From Gammaproteobacteria bacterium SG8_30 (GTDB lineage: Bacteria > Pseudomonadota > Gammaproteobacteria > Steroidobacterales > Steroidobacteraceae): DNA of 47,778 bases. Every line of letters starts with the position of its first letter. Position 1 is the stretch's first letter. A program made the translations under genes and the position numbers. Positions 1 through 10,145 of this stretch are shown in pieces. The stretch spans positions 1-47,778 of the forward strand of contig LJNS01000016.1 in assembly GCA_001303245.1 (NCBI GenBank), in the 5' to 3' direction. The notes under the pieces were generated by a model that saw only the letters and a program-made list of their open reading frames with translations, made no database searches and was not told where the DNA came from.

Positions 1-821
1 CGCTGTTCAACAACGCGCCGCTGCGGCGCCTGCTCGAGTGGAGCGTGAACTTCGCACGCATCCGACAGGCGCTCGACGCGGGCCTGCTCGACGCTCTCGC
101 CGTGACAGCCACCAGCTTCGCCTCGGGCGAGTCGGTCTCCTTCGTCGACGCCCGTCATCCCGTGGAGGCCTGGGAGGGAGCCGGGCGAAGGGTAGTGGCC
201 GCGGAACTCGGCCTCGATCATCTGATGGCCAGCGCCGCGATTCCCTTCCTCTTTCCGCCGGTGTCGATGGCGGGGTCGCATTTCGGCGACGGTGCGATGC
301 GGCAGATCACCCCGCTCTCGCCGGCGGTGCACCTCGGCGCCGACCGCCTGCTGGTCATAGGCGTGCGCGAGCCGGGGCGGACGACCCCGACGACGGCGGC
401 CGCGGCGCCGCCCAGCTTCGGCGAGGTCTTTGGCTTCATGCTCGACACCTTGTTCATGGAGGGTCTACACGGCGACCTCGAGCGGCTGGAACGCATCAAC
501 ATGCTCCTGGGTGCCGTGACCGGGTTTCGCGAGCCGCTCGGCCTGCGCCGCGTCGAATCCCTGCTGGTCCTGCCCCGGGCCGACCTGTCCGCTGCGGCCG
601 CCTCCCATGCGAGCGAGATGCCGCGTACGGTGCGGGCGCTGCTGCGCACCATGGGTGCCGCGAGCCCGGCGGGCGGGCAGCTCGTTTCCTACCTGCTGTT
701 CGAGTCGGGTTACACACGGCTGCTGATCCAGATGGGCATGGACGACGCCAACGCCCGTCGCGCGGAAATCGCGGCGTTTCTCGGCATCTCAGAGCAGGAA
801 CAACGTTCCCAGGCCCAGTAG
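1..821 (+). CDS. Patatin-like phospholipase family protein, C-terminal part (5' end outside window)
   Basis: Open frame continues to the window edge (codon phase from position 3: LFNNAPLRRLLEWSVNFARIRQALDAG...). Motifs ASAAIPFLFPPV..., DGAMRQITPLSPAVHLGADRLLVIG are typical of bacterial patatin-like proteins. Confidence 0.8.
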   Translation, partial: LFNNAPLRRLLEWSVNFARIRQALDAGLLDALAVTATSFASGESVSFVDARHPVEAWEGAGRRVVAAELGLDHLMASAAIPFLFPPVSMAGSHFGDGAMRQITPLSPAVHLGADRLLVIGVREPGRTTPTTAAAAPPSFGEVFGFMLDTLFMEGLHGDLERLERINMLLGAVTGFREPLGLRRVESLLVLPRADLSAAAASHASEMPRTVRALLRTMGAASPAGGQLVSYLLFESGYTRLLIQMGMDDANARRAEIAAFLGISEQEQRSQAQ

Positions 822-2153
822 GGCCGCGAAGCCGACGATGTCGGTCACCGTCGTCAGGATGACGCCGCCGGCGAGCGCCGGATCGACTCGGAGGCGCTTG
901 AGCCCCAGCGGGATGAGCACGCCCGCGACGGCCGCCGCGGCCACGTTGATCACGATGGCGGCGCAGATGACCGCCGCGATCTGCCAGGTGCCGAACCATG
1001 CCCAGGTGGCCAGCGCCACGACCGTGGCCCACACGGCGCCGTTTAGCGCGCCGACAGAGAGCTCCTTGAAGAAGAGCCAGCGGGCATTGGAGCTGTGGAT
1101 CTGGCCGAGCGCGATGCCCCGGATGATCAGCGTGACGGTCTGCGTTCCGGCGATGCCGCCCATGCTCGCGACGACCGGCATGAGCACTGCCAGCGCGACG
1201 ACCTGGTCGATGGTCGCCTCGAACAGGCCGACGACCCAGGAGGCGATGAAGGCGGTGACGAGGTTGACGCCGAGCCACAGGGCGCGCCGCCGCGCGCTGC
1301 GGCGGACACCGGCAAATACGTCCTCCTCGTCCTCGAGTCCCGCCGCCGTGAGCAGCGGGTGCTCCGCCTGCTCGCGCACGACGTCCAGGACGTCGTCGAT
1401 CGTGACGCGCCCGAGCAGCCTTCCGTCCGCACCCACGACTGCGGCGGATAGCAGGTCGCGGCCCTCGAACAGCTGGGCCACCTCCGAGGCGTGGGTGTCC
1501 GGCGCGATACCCCGCACCTCGGAGTCGATGACGGCGGAAACGCTCTGCTCCTCGTCCTCCGTCAGCAGGCTCGTCACCGGCAACACGCCGAGGTAGCGGT
1601 CGTTGCGATCGACCACGAACAGGCAGTCGGTGCGATCGGGCAGTTCCCTGCGCATGCGCAGGTAGCGCAGGACGACGCCGAGCGTCACGTCGGGCCGGAC
1701 GCTCACCGTGTCGGTGTTCATCAGGCCGCCGGCGCTGTCCTCCGGATACGCCAGGACGGTCTTGAGCCGCTCGCGGTCCTGGTGGTCCATCGAGCGCAGC
1801 ACCTGCTGCGTGACCGCCTCCGGCATCTCGGCGAGGAGGTCTGCCAGGTCGTCGAGATCGAGGCCCTCCGTCGCCGCGACGATCTCGTGCGTGTCCATGT
1901 CGCGGATCAGCTCCGCACGGACCTCCTCCGAGAGTTCGACCAGCACGTCGCCGTCGAGCTCGCGGTCGACCAGTTCCCAGGTGATCTCGCGCCGAGGAGG
2001 GGGCAGCGACTCCAGGAAGTGCGCGATCTCGGCCGGATGCAGTGCGTTGATCATCCGCCGGGCGCCGCGCAGGGTGCCCGAATCGAGCGCGGCACGGAGC
2101 GCATCCAGCCGTGCCTCGCGATCGCTGCGGACGTCTGCCGGCGCCGTCGCCAC
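789..2153 (-). CDS. mgtE: Magnesium transporter MgtE
   Basis: MgtE N domain (LHPAEIAHFLESLP), tandem CBS domains, and C-terminal membrane domain with LMPVVASMGGIAGTQTVTLIIRGIALGQI. GTG start proposed at 2153; the ORF-track start at 2354 overextends into rapZ. Confidence 0.93.
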   Translation of the reverse strand: MATAPADVRSDREARLDALRAALDSGTLRGARRMINALHPAEIAHFLESLPPPRREITWELVDRELDGDVLVELSEEVRAELIRDMDTHEIVAATEGLDLDDLADLLAEMPEAVTQQVLRSMDHQDRERLKTVLAYPEDSAGGLMNTDTVSVRPDVTLGVVLRYLRMRRELPDRTDCLFVVDRNDRYLGVLPVTSLLTEDEEQSVSAVIDSEVRGIAPDTHASEVAQLFEGRDLLSAAVVGADGRLLGRVTIDDVLDVVREQAEHPLLTAAGLEDEEDVFAGVRRSARRRALWLGVNLVTAFIASWVVGLFEATIDQVVALAVLMPVVASMGGIAGTQTVTLIIRGIALGQIHSSNARWLFFKELSVGALNGAVWATVVALATWAWFGTWQIAAVICAAIVINVAAAAVAGVLIPLGLKRLRVDPALAGGVILTTVTDIVGFAALLGLGTLFLL

Positions 2154-2229
2154 GGTCGTGCTCCTCCGGGAAGCCCGGCGCGAGTCTAACGGGCGGCGCG
2201 GCGGTGGTCCAAGCGCGGCCGAGGCGGGG

Positions 2230-3099
2230 TCAGCCGCTATGCGCGAGCGCCGTGTGGCGGGCGAGCACCTGCGGGTGGCGCTCGCGGAAGTGCTCCGCGA
2301 GCCGCTCCACCAGGTAGACGGACCGGTGCTGGCCGCCCGTGCAGCCGACTGCAACCGTCAGATAGCCGCGATTGTTCTGCTGGTACAGCGGGATGCGCGC
2401 GGCGAGGAACCGGGTGATGTCGTCGAGGAGGGCGCGCACCGCCGGCGCATCCTCCAGGAACTGCCTGACGGCCGGGTCCAGTCCGGTGAGGGGCTTGAGG
2501 GCCGGCTCCCAGTAGGGATTGGGCAGCGTCCTGGCGTCGAAGACGAAGTCGGCGTCGCCGGGGATGCCGTTCTTGTATCCGAACGACTCGAACAGGATCG
2601 ACAGACGCCCGCTGCGCCGGTCCTCGACCCGCAGGCGGACCAGTTCACGCAGGGCGTGCACGCTCATCGAGCTCGTGTCGATGACGAGGTCGGCAGCGTC
2701 GGCGAGGGGAAGCAGCAGGGCGCGCTCCGCCTCGATCGCCTCGCCCAGGCTCAGGCCGTCGGCCGCCAGCGGATGGCGGCGGCGCGTCTCCGCGTAGCGC
2801 TTCAGCAGGGCGTGATCCTCGGCGTGCAGGTAGATCACCTCGCAGCGCAGGCCGCTGCGCCGCAGATCGCGGATCAGGGCTGGAATGTCGGCGAGGTCGC
2901 CGGGGCGATTGCGGGCGTCGAGCCCGACGGCGAGACGCCGGTACATCGGCTCGTCGTCGGCGACGGTGTGCGCGACCAGCGCCTGCAGCAGGCCTGCCGG
3001 GATGTTGTCGATGCAGAACCAGCTCAGGTCCTCGAGCATGTTGAGCGCCACGCTCTTGCCCGAGCCGGAGAGCCCACTCACGATGACCAGTCGGAACAT
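2230..3099 (-). CDS. rapZ: RNase adapter protein RapZ (nucleotide-binding)
   Basis: MFRLVIVSGLSGSGKSVALNMLEDLSWFCIDNIPAGLL; C-terminal VAVGCTGGQHRSVYLVERLAEHF. Confidence 0.96.
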   Translation of the reverse strand: MFRLVIVSGLSGSGKSVALNMLEDLSWFCIDNIPAGLLQALVAHTVADDEPMYRRLAVGLDARNRPGDLADIPALIRDLRRSGLRCEVIYLHAEDHALLKRYAETRRRHPLAADGLSLGEAIEAERALLLPLADAADLVIDTSSMSVHALRELVRLRVEDRRSGRLSILFESFGYKNGIPGDADFVFDARTLPNPYWEPALKPLTGLDPAVRQFLEDAPAVRALLDDITRFLAARIPLYQQNNRGYLTVAVGCTGGQHRSVYLVERLAEHFRERHPQVLARHTALAHSG

Positions 3100-3217
3100 C
3101 AGGTTTCAGCCGCTGCGGAAGGCCGCCATGCACCGCCCGCCGATCATCCTACGCGGGGAGCATGGCGGCGTGCCAATGGCGGCCGACAGGCGGACGCCGT
3201 GGCCGGGGGCGGCGCGG

Positions 3218-3532
3218 TCAGGGCCGCCGGCGGGCCTCGGCCGCGTGGTGATCCGTCAGCTTTTCCTTGTGCTTCTTGACCCTGCGGTCGAGCTTGTCGG
3301 TGAGCAGGTCGATGGCCGCGTACATGTCCCCGTCCGTCGCGTCGGCGTGAATGTTGCCGCCGCTGACCGACAGGGTCGCCTCGGCCTTGTGGCGCAGCTT
3401 TTCCACGGTGAGCACGCAGTGCACGTCGATCACCTGGTCGAAATGGCGGACGATCCTCTCGAACTTCTTCTCGACGTAGCTGCGCAGGGCCGGCGTGACG
3501 TCGATGTGATGGCCGGTGAGACTCAGGTGCAT
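3218..3532 (-). CDS. hpf: Ribosome hibernation promoting factor HPF/RaiA family
   Basis: MHLSLTGHHIDVTPALRSYVEKKFERIVRHFDQ...GGNIHADATDGDMYAAIDLLTDKLDRRVKKHKEK; ATG at 3532; located downstream of rpoN. Confidence 0.93.
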   Translation of the reverse strand: MHLSLTGHHIDVTPALRSYVEKKFERIVRHFDQVIDVHCVLTVEKLRHKAEATLSVSGGNIHADATDGDMYAAIDLLTDKLDRRVKKHKEKLTDHHAAEARRRP

Positions 3533-3569
3533 GCTTGGCTCCTCGTATAGGCCGTGACCGGCGGACGCC

Positions 3570-4973
3570 TCATCTGACCGGGACCCGGCGCCGATCGCTC
3601 GAGGACGCGATGCCGAGGGCCTCGCGGTACTTGGCGACCGTACGACGCGCCACCTGGACCCCCTCCTCGGAGAGCAGCGCCGCGATCTTGTTGTCGGAGA
3701 GCGGATCGGACGGGTCTTCACCGGCGATCAGCTTGCGGATTTTGGCACGGATCGCGGTGGACGACACCTCGCCCTCGTCACCGGACACGTGGCTCGAGAA
3801 AAAGTAGCGGAACTCGAGCACGCCGCGCGGCGTGTGCATGTATTTCCCGGTGGTCACGCGCGAAATCGTCGACTCGTGCATCTCGACCGCCTCGGCGATG
3901 TGCTTGAGCACCATCGGCGTCATGGCTTCCTCGCCGTGCTCGAAGAACGCGGCCTGGCGCTCGACGATCGAGCGCGCGACCTTGAGCAGCGTCTCGTTGC
4001 GGATCTCGAGGCTGCGCAGCAGCCAGCGGGCCTCCTGCAGCTGGCTGCGCAGGACGGCGTGGTCGGTCGAGCGGCTGACCAGGCCGGCGTAGCCCTGGTT
4101 GAGCCGCACCCGGGGAACGGCCGCCGGATTCAGGTCGACGACCCAGCCGGTCGGCGTTCGCCGCACGAACACGTCCGGCACGACGTACTCGGTGCGGGTC
4201 TGCTGGATCGCCGAGCCCGGGCGCGGGTGGCAGGACTTGACGAGGGCGATCGCGGTCTCGAGCTCCTCGGGTGAGCAGTGCAGCTGTCGCTTCAGGGCCG
4301 GGAACTGCTGCGCGGCGACCAGGTCGAGGTGCTCGCGCGCGAGGCGCCGCGCCAGCTCGAGGCCGGGCGTCTCCGGGTCGAGCGCCGCCAGCTGCAGGTC
4401 GATGCACTCCGCGACCGACCGGGCGCCGACACCGAGCGGATCGAACTGCTGGATGGTCTGTAGGACGTCCTCGACCTCGCCGGGCGGCGCCTCGATGTCC
4501 GGCGAGAGCGTCGCGGAGATCTCCTCGAGCGAGTCGACCAGGTAGCCGTCCTCGCCGATGGCGTCTATGACGGCCCGGCCGATCGCCAGCGAGCGCGGAT
4601 CCAGGTGGGCCAGCTCGAGCTGCCACAGGAGGTGGTCGGTCAGCGTCTGCCCGGAGTCGTCGGCGAGCTCGAGGAGGCGATCGTCGTCCCCGCCCGACCA
4701 TGGCGCGTCTGCCTCTGCTGCGGTCGGCTCCGGCCAGTCCTCGCCGATCTCGACGGTCGTCTCGGCCGTCGCCGTCTCGGCCTCGGCTTCCTCCAGCGAG
4801 GCGCGGTCCTCGTCCGCTTCCTCGGCCTCGAGCATGACGTTGCTCTCGAGCGCCTCGCGGATCTGCGCCTGGAGCTCGAGCGCGGGCAACTGCAGCAGAC
4901 GGATCGCCTGCTGCAGTTGCGGTGTCATCGTCAGCTGCTGCCCGAGCCGGAGCTGCAGTGAAGGCTTCATCAT
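3570..4973 (-). CDS. rpoN: RNA polymerase sigma-54 factor RpoN
   Basis: MMKPSLQLRLGQQLTMTPQLQQAIRLLQLPALELQAQI (region I) and C-terminal RpoN box ARRTVAKYREALGI; start at 4973. Confidence 0.97.
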   Translation of the reverse strand: MMKPSLQLRLGQQLTMTPQLQQAIRLLQLPALELQAQIREALESNVMLEAEEADEDRASLEEAEAETATAETTVEIGEDWPEPTAAEADAPWSGGDDDRLLELADDSGQTLTDHLLWQLELAHLDPRSLAIGRAVIDAIGEDGYLVDSLEEISATLSPDIEAPPGEVEDVLQTIQQFDPLGVGARSVAECIDLQLAALDPETPGLELARRLAREHLDLVAAQQFPALKRQLHCSPEELETAIALVKSCHPRPGSAIQQTRTEYVVPDVFVRRTPTGWVVDLNPAAVPRVRLNQGYAGLVSRSTDHAVLRSQLQEARWLLRSLEIRNETLLKVARSIVERQAAFFEHGEEAMTPMVLKHIAEAVEMHESTISRVTTGKYMHTPRGVLEFRYFFSSHVSGDEGEVSSTAIRAKIRKLIAGEDPSDPLSDNKIAALLSEEGVQVARRTVAKYREALGIASSSDRRRVPVR

Positions 4974-5026
4974 GCCGAGTGTTTCCGAGCGTTGCTCACG
5001 GCGCCGGGACGACGGCCCGGCGGCCC

Positions 5027-5752
5027 CTAGAGCCGGAAGTCCTGGCCCAAGTAGACCTCGCGAACGTCGGGGTTGGCAAGGATCTCCTCGGCACTGCCGG
5101 ACGCCAGGATCGTGCCCTGGTTCACGATGTAGGCCCGGCCACAGATGCCCAGGGTCTCCCGCACGTTGTGGTCGGTGATCAGCACGCCGATCCCCCGATC
5201 CGCGAGGTGACGCACGATGCGCTGGATGTCGTTCACGGAAAGCGGATCGACGCCGGCGAACGGCTCGTCCAGGAGCACGAAGGCCGGGTCGGCCGCGAGC
5301 GCGCGGGCGATCTCGACACGGCGGCGTTCGCCTCCGGAGAGGCTCATTCCCAGGCTCTCGCGGATGTGCCCGACGTGCAGTTCCTCGAGCAGGTCCTCGA
5401 GACGCCGCCGCCGTGCCTCGTCGTCGAGGTCGTCGCGCGTCTCGAGTATAGCGAGCAGGTTGTCCTCGACGGAAAGCTTGCGAAAGACCGACGCCTCCTG
5501 GGGCAGGTAGCCGAGGCCACGGCGCGCGCGAGCGTGCATGGGCAGCCTCGTGACGTCCCTGCCGTTGAGCTCGATCCGGCCCGCATCGCAGGGGATCAGG
5601 CCCACGATCATGTAGAAGGCGGTCGTCTTGCCGGCGCCATTCGGGCCGAGCAGCCCGACGACCTCGCCGCTCGAGATCTCGAGCGACAGGTCGTTGACCA
5701 CCTTGCGCTTGCGGAAGCTCTTTTGCAGCTGCAGCGCGCGCAGGCTGCTCAT
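5027..5752 (-). CDS. lptB: LPS export ABC transporter ATP-binding protein LptB
   Basis: Walker [10 protein letters not shown], signature LSGGERRR, Walker [17 protein letters not shown] at 5752 overlapping the lptA stop by 4 nt. Confidence 0.97.
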   Translation of the reverse strand: MSSLRALQLQKSFRKRKVVNDLSLEISSGEVVGLLGPNGAGKTTAFYMIVGLIPCDAGRIELNGRDVTRLPMHARARRGLGYLPQEASVFRKLSVEDNLLAILETRDDLDDEARRRRLEDLLEELHVGHIRESLGMSLSGGERRRVEIARALAADPAFVLLDEPFAGVDPLSVNDIQRIVRHLADRGIGVLITDHNVRETLGICGRAYIVNQGTILASGSAEEILANPDVREVYLGQDFRL

Positions 5753-6378
5753 GGCTCGGGCGGTGCTTCCGCCGGTGGCGGCTCGCCCGGCGGAGACTGG
5801 GGATTGATCGTGATGCGCACCGGCTCGCCTCCCTGCTCGGCGGCTTCCGCGACGATCCGCTCTTCGGACATGCTGTAGACGAGCGTGGAGCCGGTGATCT
5901 CGTTGCGGCCGTCGGAGAGCCAGGCGCCGCCCGTGAGACGGATCCGTCCGGTGGTGAGCTGGTATTCGATGCGGGCGGCCCGTCCCTCGGCGCGCTGCTC
6001 GCCGCGCTGCTGGGAGAAGGTCGCCGGGTCCCCCGTGACCTGCGCAAACGCGATCTCGTTGTCGCGGAACCGCACGACCGCGGTATCGCTCTCGAGGGTG
6101 CCGCCCTCGGCGACGATGCGCACGCTGCCGTCGAACTGCCACTCGCTGTTCTGGAACTCGAGCCCGGTCGCGGTGGCGAGGTCCGCGGCGACGCTCGCAT
6201 CGCCCTGGGTCACGCGGATCCTGCGGAAGACGAGGACACCGTTGCGGTAGTCGAAGTCGCTCGAGTCGGCCTCGACGGAGATGGGCAGCGTCGCACGCGA
6301 AGGCTGCGCGTCGCTCGTGGCGGGCAGCACGGCGAGCAGCAGCGCGGCGAGCGCGGGACTAGGGCTGGAAGCGGCCAT
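5749..6378 (-). CDS. lptA: LPS transport periplasmic protein LptA
   Basis: Signal peptide then [41 protein letters not shown]...; sits between lptC and lptB. Confidence 0.9.
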   Translation of the reverse strand: MAASSPSPALAALLLAVLPATSDAQPSRATLPISVEADSSDFDYRNGVLVFRRIRVTQGDASVAADLATATGLEFQNSEWQFDGSVRIVAEGGTLESDTAVVRFRDNEIAFAQVTGDPATFSQQRGEQRAEGRAARIEYQLTTGRIRLTGGAWLSDGRNEITGSTLVYSMSEERIVAEAAEQGGEPVRITINPQSPPGEPPPAEAPPEP

Positions 6379-6913
6379 TGACGCTCGATTCTAGCCGCAG
6401 GGTCTCGGCCTTCAAGTTGGCGACGAGCCCGGTGGCGGAGAGGCCGTGACGGCCGAGGCTCAGTGTCACGGGGCCGTCGGTCCGCGCGACCCGCTCCTCG
6501 ACCTCGAGCGTCAGCTCGTCGCTGCGAACGACGGCCGGGTCGGGAAGCCCTCGTCGCTCGCCGGTCATCACCACGTTGCCGCTCAGGTCCACCTGCTCGC
6601 GATCGGGCGGCAGGTGACCGCGGTCCGACGTGACGCGCCAGCGCTGGCCGGCCTCCGGGTAGTAGTTGACGGTCACCATCTCGAGCTCGACGGTCTTCAG
6701 GGCGGGGTTCTCGGTCGCGAGGCGGGCCGAGACCTCCAGGCGCACCTGCCCGGACTCGTCGAACTCGGTGAGCGTGGCATCCCGCAGGTAGTAGCCCGTC
6801 TGCACGGTGCTGGCCGCGTCCGGCGCATCGCCGGCGTCGCCCAGGCCGGTCACGTCGAGGACCAGCACCACCAGGGCGACGAGGGCGAGCAGAAGCAGCA
6901 GCCGCGGAATCAC
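6359..6913 (-). CDS. lptC: LPS export system protein LptC
   Basis: Single N-terminal TM helix, GYYLRDATLTEFDESGQVRLEVSARLATENP..., in the order kdsC-lptC-lptA-lptB. Confidence 0.9.
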   Translation of the reverse strand: MIPRLLLLLALVALVVLVLDVTGLGDAGDAPDAASTVQTGYYLRDATLTEFDESGQVRLEVSARLATENPALKTVELEMVTVNYYPEAGQRWRVTSDRGHLPPDREQVDLSGNVVMTGERRGLPDPAVVRSDELTLEVEERVARTDGPVTLSLGRHGLSATGLVANLKAETLRLESSVNGRFQP

Positions 6914-7413
6914 GGCGTAGCTCCCCGCGCAGCGAGCAGCCAGTCACAGAACTCGCGGACCGCCCCGCTGCCCCCCGCCAGCCGCGTCACGTGCCGCGCG
7001 GCGGCGAGCACGTCGGGGTGGGCATCCGCGACGGCCGCCGGCAGGCCGACCGCTCGCATCAGCGGGAGGTCGGGCACGTCGTCGACCAGGCAGGCGGCAC
7101 GCGCGCCGGCGATGCCGAGCCGGCCCAGCAGCTCGCGGAGCGCGACGTCCTTTTCCTCCACCCCCTGCATCACGTGGGCGACGCCGAGCTCGCCCATGCG
7201 CCGGTCCACCGCGGCGCTTCGGCGGCCGGAGATGACGGCGACCTCGAGGCCTGCGGCGCGAAGCCGCTTGATGCCGAACCCGTCGCGGACGTGAAACGGC
7301 TTGAGCGCCTCACCGTCGGGGCCGAACCACAGCCGGCCGTCGGTCATCACGCCGTCCACGTCGAGCACCAGCAGCTCCACGCTGGCCGCGGTGGCTCCGG
7401 GATCGCGGCTCAC
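6910..7413 (-). CDS. kdsC: 3-deoxy-D-manno-octulosonate 8-phosphate phosphatase KdsC (HAD)
   Basis: LLVLDVDGVMTDGRLWFGPDGEALKPFHVRDGFGIKRLRAAGLEVAVISGR; 4-nt overlaps with kdsD and lptC. Confidence 0.95.
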   Translation of the reverse strand: MSRDPGATAASVELLVLDVDGVMTDGRLWFGPDGEALKPFHVRDGFGIKRLRAAGLEVAVISGRRSAAVDRRMGELGVAHVMQGVEEKDVALRELLGRLGIAGARAACLVDDVPDLPLMRAVGLPAAVADAHPDVLAAARHVTRLAGGSGAVREFCDWLLAARGATP

Positions 7414-8393
7414 ATGACACCCGCGCGCAGCAGGTCGTGTACGTTCAGAGCCCCGATCAGCCGCCCTTGCGCGTCGACCACGAGCAGCCCGGTGATGCGG
7501 TGCTCCTCCATCAGGTGCACGGCTTCCGCCGCGAGCTCGCCCGGGGCGATCGTCTTGCAGCCCCGCGTCATCACCTCGTGCATGGGCGTCACGTGCACGT
7601 CTAGCTGGCGATCGAGGGTGCGGCGCAGGTCCCCGTCCGTGAAGATTCCGAGCACGCGCTCGTCGGCATCGACGATTGCGGTCATGCCGAGACCCTTGCG
7701 CGACATCTCGAGCAGGCCAGCGGACAGGCTGGTGTCCTCACCGACCTTCGGCAGGGCATCGCCGCGCCGCATCACGTCCTCGACCCGGAGCAGGAGACGC
7801 CGTCCCAGCATGCCGCCCGGGTGCGACCGCGCGAAGTCCTCCGTCGTGAAGCCGCGCTGCCCGAGCAGCGTGACGGCGAGCGCATCGCCCATGGCGAGCA
7901 TCGCCGTGGTGCTCGCGGTGGGCGCGAGGTTGAGCGGACAGGCCTCGGCCGGGACGCTCACGTCGAGGTGCACGTCGGCCTCGCGAGCGAGCGTCGAGCC
8001 CGCCTTGCCCGTCATCGCGATGAGGGGCACGCCCATGCGCTTGATCAGTGGCAGGATCGTGAGGATCTCCGCCGTCTCGCCCGAGTTCGACAACGCAAGG
8101 ACCGCGTCGTCGCGCGTGATCATGCCGAGATCGCCGTGGCTCGCCTCCGCCGGGTGCAGGAAGAACGCAGGGGTTCCTGTGCTCGCCAGCGTGGCCGCGA
8201 TCTTGCCGGCGACGTGCCCGGACTTGCCCATGCCGGTCACGACGACGCGGCCCCGGCAGGCCATGCAGACGCGGCAGGCTTCGGCGAAGGAGCGCCCGAG
8301 GCGACCGGCGAGGGAGGCGACGGCCTCGGCCTCGATCGACAGCGCGCGCCTGCCGGCTGCCAGCAGGCCGCCGTCCTCGTGCTCTTCGGTCAT
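7410..8393 (-). CDS. kdsD: D-arabinose 5-phosphate isomerase KdsD (SIS + CBS domains)
   Basis: GRVVVTGMGKSGHVAGKIAATLASTGTPAFFLHPAEASHGDLGMIT plus two CBS domains. Confidence 0.95.
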   Translation of the reverse strand: MTEEHEDGGLLAAGRRALSIEAEAVASLAGRLGRSFAEACRVCMACRGRVVVTGMGKSGHVAGKIAATLASTGTPAFFLHPAEASHGDLGMITRDDAVLALSNSGETAEILTILPLIKRMGVPLIAMTGKAGSTLAREADVHLDVSVPAEACPLNLAPTASTTAMLAMGDALAVTLLGQRGFTTEDFARSHPGGMLGRRLLLRVEDVMRRGDALPKVGEDTSLSAGLLEMSRKGLGMTAIVDADERVLGIFTDGDLRRTLDRQLDVHVTPMHEVMTRGCKTIAPGELAAEAVHLMEEHRITGLLVVDAQGRLIGALNVHDLLRAGVM

Positions 8394-8536
8394 GCGGAGG
8401 TTCGCCGGTTCGTCCCGGTTGCAGCGGATGGGGCGTCATCATACACCGCGTGGCGCGCGACCCGGCGCCCGGGCGCTGGCCGCTCCGGCAGTCTTTGCCT
8501 ACAATCGCCATCCCTGACGCAGACCGGCCCACGCCC

Positions 8537-8782
8537 ATGACCGCCGACGAAGTCCAGCAGAAGATCCAGGCCGCACTGCCCGGCGCGGCGGTGCGCGTCC
8601 TCTCGGGCGACGATGTCCACTTCGAGGCGCTCGTCGTAGCCCCGCAGTTCGAGGGCCTGCGCACCATCAAGCGCCACCAGCTCGTCTACGCGGCGCTGGG
8701 CGCGGCGGTCGGGGGCGAGATCCACGCCTTGTCGCTCGAGACCGTCACGCCGGCCGAGTGGGAAACCCGTCGCGCAGGCTGA
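8537..8782 (+). CDS. ibaG: BolA/IbaG family protein
   Basis: MTADEVQQKIQAALPGAAVRVLSGDDVHFEALVVAPQFEGLRTIKRHQLVYAALG...EIHALSLETVTPAEW; immediately upstream of murA. Confidence 0.9.
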   Translation: MTADEVQQKIQAALPGAAVRVLSGDDVHFEALVVAPQFEGLRTIKRHQLVYAALGAAVGGEIHALSLETVTPAEWETRRAG

Positions 8783-10059
<1,277 letters not shown>

Positions 10060-10060
<1 letters not shown>

Positions 10061-10140
10061 GGGACATTCCTATTTTCCTTTCTGCTCCAAGCTGTTGATC
10101 GGGCAGCGACGCGCAGGTAAGGACGAACAAGAATGTCCCC
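10060..10140. repeat. REPIN/MITE-like short element bounded by a perfect 10-bp inverted repeat GGGGACATTC...GAATGTCCCC
   Basis: GGGGACATTC at 10060-10069 and its exact reverse complement at 10131-10140. Each end continues into a similar pyrimidine-rich arm (CTATTTTCCTTTC versus TTGTTCGTCCTTA). The element exactly fills the gap between two convergent genes. Confidence 0.65.
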
Positions 10141-10145
10141 TGTGA

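Noticed and set aside
3570-6200. 876-aa ORF spanning rpoN and lptB region
   Set aside because: Only the part from 4973 down is real RpoN; the upstream half is an out-of-frame read of lptA/lptB.
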